49,328 bases of DNA, taken from contig NZ_RZUF01000027.1 in assembly GCF_004005375.1 (NCBI RefSeq), positions 1-49,328 of the forward strand. The letters are read 5' to 3'. The position numbers and the translations under genes are program-made. The stretch is from Rheinheimera sediminis. GTDB taxonomy: Bacteria > Pseudomonadota > Gammaproteobacteria > Enterobacterales > Alteromonadaceae. The notes under the pieces were generated by a model. It was not told the DNA's origin. It saw nothing but the letters and a program-made list of their open reading frames with translations, and searched no databases. Position 1 is the stretch's first letter, and each line of letters begins with the position of its first letter. Below are positions 44,508 through 49,328 of this stretch, one piece after another.

Positions 44508-45005
44508 ATGGCCAAGAAGAAGTTTTTAGTGCTGTTTTTGTTGTGTTCTTTATTGCCTTTGGCTTTTGCTCAGGCATTTTTATCTTTGGGCTGGTTTGGC
44601 AGCGCCACCACCAACAAAGGCCAGTGGCTGAAGGAAGAAATCATATTGTTACCTGCAGCTAGCGGCGATGTGCACTGGCGACTAGTGTATGTCACCAATG
44701 ACGCAGAATGCACAACGCTTTGCCAAAATGCCCATTACGGCATGAATCAAGTCTATACAGCCCTTGGCCGTAAGCAGCAGCATTTGGATTTATGGCAAAC
44801 AGGGGGGAGCAAACCTCAAGTATTGCAATGGCAGCCTTTGCCCGCTGGTATAGATAGTCTGCAACAACAGCTGGTACTGGTAGACATGCACGGTCTGGCA
44901 TTAATGACTTATCCGGTTGTGGAAGATAAAACGCAGATGATACACACAGGTAAAGCCATTCTGACCGATTTAAACAAATTACTGAAATACGACAGGGGGC
45001 TGTAA
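44508..45005 (+). CDS. Small exported protein with a Cys pair in the oxidase assembly cluster
   Basis: 165 residues: an N-terminal hydrophobic helix (residues 5-24, uncleaved anchor or signal) and a soluble domain with WRLVYVTNDAECTTLCQNAH. The CTTLC pair after a beta strand resembles the copper-binding CxxxC of SCO-like thioredoxin folds. The ATG directly follows the SURF1 stop, and the stop overlaps the ctaA start (TAATG), so it is embedded in the assembly operon. Conserved unknown in such clusters; a thiol or copper role is plausible. Confidence 0.8.
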   Translation: MAKKKFLVLFLLCSLLPLAFAQAFLSLGWFGSATTNKGQWLKEEIILLPAASGDVHWRLVYVTNDAECTTLCQNAHYGMNQVYTALGRKQQHLDLWQTGGSKPQVLQWQPLPAGIDSLQQQLVLVDMHGLALMTYPVVEDKTQMIHTGKAILTDLNKLLKYDRGL

Positions 45006-45985
45006 TGATAAGCCTGAAACGTCTTGTCACGAGTTCTGTAATTCTGGCTATGCTGGTGATTCTGTTGGGTGCTTACACCCGACTGACCGATGCAGGTTTA
45101 GGTTGCCCTGACTGGCCTGGCTGTTATGGCTTTTTAAAGGTACCACAACAGGCTCATCATATTGAACAAGCAGAGGCTTTGTTCCCTGAACGGCCGCTGG
45201 AAAGCCATAAAGCCTGGAATGAAATGATCCACCGCTATTTTGCCGGTACTTTGGGCTTACTTATTCTGGCAATTTTCCTGTTTAGTCTGAAGCAAAAACG
45301 TGTTCTTCTGCCGTCCTTGTTATTGGCTTTGGTAATTTTTCAGGCGGCCTTGGGTATGTGGACCGTCACTTTGGCTTTGCATCCCGTGATAGTGATGGCT
45401 CATTTATTGGGAGGTTTTACCTTGCTGTCCTTGTTGGCACTGTATTGGTGGCAATTACACCCAGCGCCAGTCACAGTGGTAAAACAAAGCCTGAAATTGT
45501 TGTTTTGGCCGGTATTGTTGGTGCTGGCAGCACAAGTTGCCTTGGGTGGCTGGACTGCCGCCAACTATGCGGCTTTAGCCTGCATTCAGTTGCCTGTCTG
45601 TGAGCCAGGCTGGACCAATCAGCTTAATTTTGACGAAGCCTTCTCTTTGCACTTGGGCTATGACAACTACGAATACGGCGTAATGAGCCAAAGTGCGCGA
45701 GCTACAGTGCATGTGATGCACCGCATAGGGGCTGTAATCACCTTGGTGGTGGTGGCTGCTTATGCCATAGCTTTATGGCGCAGCAGTTCAGGTGTACTGA
45801 AAAAATTAGCTTTAGCTGTACTGGCACTTTTGCTGCTGCAATTTAGTTTGGGGCTTGCCAATGTAGTACTGCATTTGCCTTTGGGAAATGCAGTGGCACA
45901 TAACTTTGTGGCGGCCAATTTAGTCATGTGTTTGGTGGTCATTGGGTATCAGCTGCACAGAAACAAGGAGTCCGCTTATGCTTAA
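45005..45985 (+). CDS. ctaA: Heme A synthase (CtaA/COX15)
   Basis: 326 residues with eight transmembrane helices. It oxidises the C8 methyl of heme O to the formyl group of heme A. Conserved features are [21 protein letters not shown] near residue 21-41 (split across the first loop), [12 protein letters not shown] with a heme His, the Cys pair ([12 protein letters not shown]), and [10 protein letters not shown] with the second-half His. Coupled to the previous gene through TAATG and overlapping ctaB by 8 nt. Completes heme A synthesis together with ctaB. Confidence 0.96.
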   Translation: MISLKRLVTSSVILAMLVILLGAYTRLTDAGLGCPDWPGCYGFLKVPQQAHHIEQAEALFPERPLESHKAWNEMIHRYFAGTLGLLILAIFLFSLKQKRVLLPSLLLALVIFQAALGMWTVTLALHPVIVMAHLLGGFTLLSLLALYWWQLHPAPVTVVKQSLKLLFWPVLLVLAAQVALGGWTAANYAALACIQLPVCEPGWTNQLNFDEAFSLHLGYDNYEYGVMSQSARATVHVMHRIGAVITLVVVAAYAIALWRSSSGVLKKLALAVLALLLLQFSLGLANVVLHLPLGNAVAHNFVAANLVMCLVVIGYQLHRNKESAYA

Positions 45986-46883
45986 AGTTCTGGCGTTACC
46001 CCAACACTACAGCCAGCAATGGCGTGATTATTACCAACTGACTAAACCTAAAGTAGTAGCACTTCTGGTACTGACGGCCTGGGTTGGAATGATGCTGGCG
46101 CAACCAGGGTTGCCTAAATTGGGCCTGATGGTAGCGGCCACTTTAGGCATAGGCTTATTGTCAGCGGCAGCTGCAGCAATGAATCATATAGTGGATCAGC
46201 GTATTGACGCGCAAATGGCCCGCACCTACAACAGACCAGTAGCTCGCGGTCGTTTATCGACAGCGCAAGCCGTTAAGTTTTCAGTACTGCTCGCTGGTGC
46301 CGGTTTTCTGCTGTTGTTTATTGCAGTGAATCCGCTGACCGCCTGGCTAACCCTCGCCAGTTTGTTTGGGTATGCCGTGGTGTACACCATGTTTTTAAAA
46401 AGAGCCACGCCGCAGAATATCGTGATTGGCGGTTTAGCTGGTGCTATGCCACCGCTGTTAGGCTGGACAGCTATGACAGCTGAAGTGCATGCCCATGCCC
46501 TGTTGTTAGTGATGATTATTTTTACCTGGACACCGCCACATTTCTGGGCGCTGGCTATTCATCGCCGCGACGACTATGCCAAAGTAAATATGCCCATGTT
46601 GCCTGTGACCCACGGCATCGAATTCACTAAAAGTGCCATTTTCCTTTATACCCTGGTGCTGTTTTTGGTGTGCTTATTACCTTATCTGGTCGGTATGACG
46701 GGCGCTGTGTATCTGGTCGGCAGCACAGTGCTGAATTTAGGTTTTATCTGGTACGCCTGGCAACTGAAGTTTAACGCTAAGCCTGAAACCGCTATGGCCA
46801 CTTTTAAATTTTCGATTTGGCATCTGATGCTGTTATTTTTGGTATTGTTGCTGGATCATTATTGGTTTATATCAGCGCTTTAA
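45978..46883 (+). CDS. ctaB: Protoheme IX farnesyltransferase (heme O synthase)
   Basis: 301 residues with nine transmembrane helices, UbiA superfamily. It adds the farnesyl group to heme B to make heme O, the substrate for ctaA. Motifs are [14 protein letters not shown] near the N-terminus, [20 protein letters not shown] (Asp-rich prenyl-diphosphate site) and [20 protein letters not shown]. The ATG at 45978, with AAGGAG upstream, overlaps the ctaA stop; a longer frame starting at 45942 is unlikely. It is called ctaB here from cluster context; cyoE is the synonym. Confidence 0.96.
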   Translation: MLKVLALPQHYSQQWRDYYQLTKPKVVALLVLTAWVGMMLAQPGLPKLGLMVAATLGIGLLSAAAAAMNHIVDQRIDAQMARTYNRPVARGRLSTAQAVKFSVLLAGAGFLLLFIAVNPLTAWLTLASLFGYAVVYTMFLKRATPQNIVIGGLAGAMPPLLGWTAMTAEVHAHALLLVMIIFTWTPPHFWALAIHRRDDYAKVNMPMLPVTHGIEFTKSAIFLYTLVLFLVCLLPYLVGMTGAVYLVGSTVLNLGFIWYAWQLKFNAKPETAMATFKFSIWHLMLLFLVLLLDHYWFISAL

Positions 46884-46898
46884 CAAAAAGAGGATTGT

Positions 46899-47537
46899 AT
46901 GCAGAAGTGGTTATGGGGTGTAGTAGCGGTAGTCGCATTGGCGGCTGGTCTGTGGTTATCAGCCAGTTTTAAATCTACTACAGCAGATCCTGTGGCTGCT
47001 TTAGTCTACCCAACCCCCAGAGCCTTAACTGACTTTAATTTGCTGGACGAGCAAAATCAGCCAGTGGGTGTAAAGGATTTGCAGGGGCACTGGACACTGA
47101 TTTTTGTCGGCTACACCCATTGCCCTGATATTTGCCCTATGACCATGGCGAAGTTAGCTGGTATGTATCAGGATTTAGTCAAACTGACACCTGGCCCATT
47201 AGAAATTTGGTTTGTCTCAGTAGACCCAAAGCGAGACACTCCTGAGCAACTAGCTCAGTACATCAGCTACTTTAACCAGGCTCCGATCAAAGCCAGAACA
47301 GCTGACCACAAAGATTTATTCCCTTTTATCCGCCAACTGGGTTTGATGTACGCCATTAACGAAGGTACAGAAGAACGTTACACTGTCGATCATAGCGCCA
47401 GCTTAGCTCTGCTCAATCCGCAAGGCTCAGTAGTGGCTATGTTTAAACCTGAAATGAAACCAGGTGCAGTGCCGCTGATTAACAACCAACAATTTTTAGC
47501 CGATTATCCTTTAGTGATAGCTGCAGCAACTCGCTAA
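46899..47537 (+). CDS. SCO1/SenC-family copper chaperone
   Basis: 212 residues with one N-terminal transmembrane helix (about 4-22) and a thioredoxin-fold periplasmic domain. Copper ligands are C75 and C79 (GYTHCPDICPM) and H165 (TVDHSAS). SCO proteins load copper to the CuA site of subunit II. The gene starts 16 nt after ctaB, so the copper-delivery functions of this cluster (ctaG for CuB, SCO for CuA) are both present. Three hairpins follow the stop. Confidence 0.95.
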   Translation: MQKWLWGVVAVVALAAGLWLSASFKSTTADPVAALVYPTPRALTDFNLLDEQNQPVGVKDLQGHWTLIFVGYTHCPDICPMTMAKLAGMYQDLVKLTPGPLEIWFVSVDPKRDTPEQLAQYISYFNQAPIKARTADHKDLFPFIRQLGLMYAINEGTEERYTVDHSASLALLNPQGSVVAMFKPEMKPGAVPLINNQQFLADYPLVIAAATR

Positions 47538-47541
47538 CTTT

Positions 47542-47609
47542 GATGCAGTGCCTTTTGGGCGACTGCATCCTACGTTTTGTAGGTTGCAATCAACGCAGGC
47601 ATTGCAACC
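47542..47609. repeat. Three consecutive hairpins after the SCO gene
   Basis: Hairpin A has arms GATGCAGTGCC and GGCGACTGCATC (47542-47569, one bulge). Hairpin B is CTAC-GTTTT-GTAG (47570-47582). Hairpin C has perfect 9-bp arms GGTTGCAAT and ATTGCAACC (47582-47609). They are nearly back to back, so the stretch is almost entirely paired. They end the oxidase cluster and may be a compound terminator or an intergenic repeat. The remaining 130 bp before the next gene shows no feature I can name. Confidence 0.75.
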
Positions 47610-47740
47610 CTGTGTAATCGCGAAACCTTTAGTCACTATTACAATCCTAAGCTTTACAAGCTCTTGCCAAAGGCCCTATGGTGGAGATCTATGCATAGCA
47701 AGCAGTTATCAGACAAACTCCACTATAGAAGCAGAGCCTT

Positions 47741-48757
47741 ATGAAAAAATTTCTATCCAGCGCCTTTATCCCACTACTGATTTTATCTGCGGCATTTAGC
47801 TTTAATCTCAGTGCCGAAGATTTTAGTCAGTATGGTCCAAAACAATTTACCACCACCAACAAATGGACGGCGATAGTTGCTGCTTATGAGCCGGAAATTA
47901 AGGCTATTGACCAGGCCTTTGCAGAACTAAAAGATGCAAAGATTGAAAAAACACTAACCATCCGCGGCGTGAAGTATCAATTAGGTCAGTATAAAGGTGA
48001 ACCCATCGTCATTTTTACTACTGGAGTGAGTGTGCCAAACGCCGCCATGACGATGCAAATGGCGCTGGATTATTTCCCTATTGAGCGGGTCGTGATGATG
48101 GGTATTGCCGGTGCTGTGGATCCACAATTCCAGCCGGGCGATATAGCTATTCCTGAACGCTGGTATTTTCACGATGAATCTGTTTATGTGAATCCTGATC
48201 CGGCCAAACCCGGCAAATTTATTCTGCCGGATTATTATGAACAGGCATTAGCAAGCTACCGGGAACGTAAAAAGCAGGACCCGCATTCCCCAGCCTATGA
48301 AAACTTTGGTTATATCCATCCTGAAGAAATGGCCGTGATTAAACAAGGCTGGGACAGCCCGCAACAAATGCCTTATTTCACCGCAACGCCACAACTTATT
48401 GAGCTGACTAAAAAAGCTGTCGCTACTATAGATCCAATCAAAATGCCATCTGGCCACCCAATCCAGATCAAAGTGGGTGGCAATGGCGTGACAGGCTCGG
48501 TATTTTTAGATAACGCGCAGTACCGCCAATGGCTGCAAAAAGTATTTCAGGCCGAAGTGACTGAAATGGAATCGGCTGCTGTGGCTCAGGTCTGTTTTGT
48601 TAACGAAGTCGATTGGATAGTGATCCGCTCCGTCAGTGATTTAGCCGGCGGCCAACAAGGCAAAAATGCTGAAAATGTATTTGATGCCATAGCCTCAGGC
48701 ACAGGCACCAAATTGCTGTTGGGGTTATTGGATCAAATAGTGTTGGCGAAGCCATAG
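47741..48757 (+). CDS. Exported nucleosidase/phosphorylase-fold protein (MTA/SAH nucleosidase-like)
   Basis: 338 residues. A signal peptide (residues 1-25, MKKFLSSAFIPLLILSAAFS, cleavage near LSA-ED) precedes a PNP/UDP phosphorylase-1 domain. Motifs are VVMMGIAGAVDPQFQPGDIA for the nucleoside pocket, GGNGVTGSVFLDN, TEMESAAVAQVC with the ribose Glu, and IRSVSDLAGG with the base-recognising Asp. This combination resembles 5'-methylthioadenosine/S-adenosylhomocysteine nucleosidase, but the domain is longer and has a 45-residue insert around 150-200. Function would be periplasmic nucleoside scavenging; the substrate is not certain. Confidence 0.82.
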   Translation: MKKFLSSAFIPLLILSAAFSFNLSAEDFSQYGPKQFTTTNKWTAIVAAYEPEIKAIDQAFAELKDAKIEKTLTIRGVKYQLGQYKGEPIVIFTTGVSVPNAAMTMQMALDYFPIERVVMMGIAGAVDPQFQPGDIAIPERWYFHDESVYVNPDPAKPGKFILPDYYEQALASYRERKKQDPHSPAYENFGYIHPEEMAVIKQGWDSPQQMPYFTATPQLIELTKKAVATIDPIKMPSGHPIQIKVGGNGVTGSVFLDNAQYRQWLQKVFQAEVTEMESAAVAQVCFVNEVDWIVIRSVSDLAGGQQGKNAENVFDAIASGTGTKLLLGLLDQIVLAKP

Positions 48758-48872
48758 GTTGTTTTTGCTGGGGGCGTTACAACGCTGAAATTATTGTATT
48801 TTGAAATAGTGCTGGGTGTAGTGGTAAAGAGCTAGTGCTCAACGGCTTTTTCAATTTTTAGGTGTCGGATAA

Positions 48873-49103
48873 GTGAATTTTGGATTTATATTTTTCATCG
48901 TATTTGCGGTTTCTTTTGTCTTTGCCATTAAATTCTATTTGAATTTCTTCGGGAAAATTTTCTACGATAAAAAACTAGATGGAAGAGCGTTTGTATTATT
49001 CGTTATGTGTTTATCGCTCTCAGCCGGATCAATATGTGTGCTATTTCTATATTCAGATGAATTGGGTTACGAATCTGTGGATTCGAGAGCAATCAAGGAA
49101 TAA
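48873..49103 (+). CDS. Possible small membrane protein
   Basis: 76 residues from a GTG start with GGTGTCGGA upstream; two hydrophobic segments (about 3-24 and 38-58) and a charged middle (FYDKKLDGRA). The DNA is more AT-rich than the neighbours. No family recognised. It could be a real small inner-membrane protein or a chance frame; the membrane-like composition on a clean reading frame makes the former slightly more likely. Confidence 0.45.
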   Translation: MNFGFIFFIVFAVSFVFAIKFYLNFFGKIFYDKKLDGRAFVLFVMCLSLSAGSICVLFLYSDELGYESVDSRAIKE

Positions 49104-49328
49104 GGAGTACAGGGCAGGATTTATAAATTAGTTCTTTTGAGGGGGAATTCCGATTTAGTTGAGTCGGAGATAATAGTTAAATTGCCATGGGGTGAATAAT
49201 CGGCGTTTTTCAAGCTAGTTGTCACCATTGACCGTTTTAAGCGGCCTGTTTTTCTGCTTGTTTGACTGACTCTTTTTCTGGATTCAGTGTTGTCGGACCC
49301 ACTGGTGTGCAGTTCCGGACTTCGCGGT
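49104..49328. other. AT-rich window end with no confirmed gene
   Basis: 225 bp to the right edge. One minus-strand frame stays open from the edge to a TAA near 49240 (ending EKESVKQAEKQAA); it would be the C-terminus of a gene that begins outside the window. I could not identify it. Composition shifts here as it does near the left edge, so an accessory region may start beyond this point. Confidence 0.3.

Noticed and set aside
47548-47799. Coding frame across the three-hairpin region
   Set aside because: It runs through paired intergenic DNA into the nucleosidase signal peptide in another frame, with no ribosome binding site and no protein similarity.
49205-49328. Transposase fragment at the right edge
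   Set aside because: The open minus-strand frame is short, and I could not match its residues to any transposase family with confidence.

Overview
The window looks like chromosome of an aerobic marine or freshwater gammaproteobacterium near Alteromonadales/Chromatiales. A Rheinheimera-like genome is my best guess, made from gene order and protein similarity recalled without a search. The support is the ubiE-ubiJ-ubiB-tatABC-tatD-hemB block, a lexA/plsB divergent pair, the trxA/rhlB/gppA/rho neighbourhood, a DUF3010 protein, a caa3-type cytochrome oxidase cluster and a Pseudomonas-type (non-zinc) HemB. No rRNA or tRNA gene was seen. Most of the window is core genome; the accessory material lies at the left edge (1-1.3 kb), between 2.5 and 7 kb, and at the right edge.

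Layout. 0-1.2 kb: a nested hairpin, then a low-GC putAbiC-like membrane protein (possible phage defence). 1.4-5.9 kb: folE, a gloA2-like VOC protein, an exported alkaline-phosphatase-superfamily enzyme, an AGCS amino-acid:sodium symporter and a DUF3010 protein, with three versions of one MITE-like repeat among them. 6.0-6.74 kb: a strict 71-bp tandem array of about 10.4 units, followed by a terminator, a 41-codon tryptophan-rich gene and an exported TPR-like protein. 7.9-11.6 kb: a LysR regulator behind a possible sigma-54/NtrC control region, then an MtnB-like protein missing two zinc histidines, divergent from a YbdL/YafV-like (methionine transaminase/omega-amidase) pair, with a consensus MetJ box between them. 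11.6-15.6 kb: MFS transporter, cdd-deoA pyrimidine salvage and an exported solute-binding-like protein.

15.6-21.6 kb: ndh, rho, trxA (minus strand), rhlB and gppA (plus). A 52-bp perfect palindrome separates gppA from hemB. 21.7-31.4 kb is one long minus-strand block: two GGDEF proteins, an AlkC-like DNA glycosylase, ubiquinone genes ubiE-ubiJ-ubiB, Tat translocase tatABC, a conserved unknown, tatD and hemB. 31.7-38.3 kb: DUF885 lipoprotein peptidase, two unknowns, an EVE-domain protein, tesB and plsB. 38.4-39.1 kb: lexA with a near-consensus promoter and two SOS boxes.

39.3-47.5 kb: a terminal-oxidase cluster holding subunits II (with a fused cytochrome c domain), I and III plus their assembly machinery: CtaG and SCO for copper, CtaA and CtaB for heme A, SURF1 and a small Cys-pair protein. 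A reversed DUF2909 gene interrupts it. The cluster is followed by three consecutive hairpins, a nucleosidase with a signal peptide, and a poorly coding AT-rich end.

I found no convincing complete new system. The observations most worth following are the MtnB-like protein with its zinc His pair changed to Gln, the 71-bp array with its 142-bp higher-order structure, the short Trp-rich gene, the repeat family that supplies the 3' ends of neighbouring genes, and the predicted NtrC/sigma-54 control of a LysR gene.
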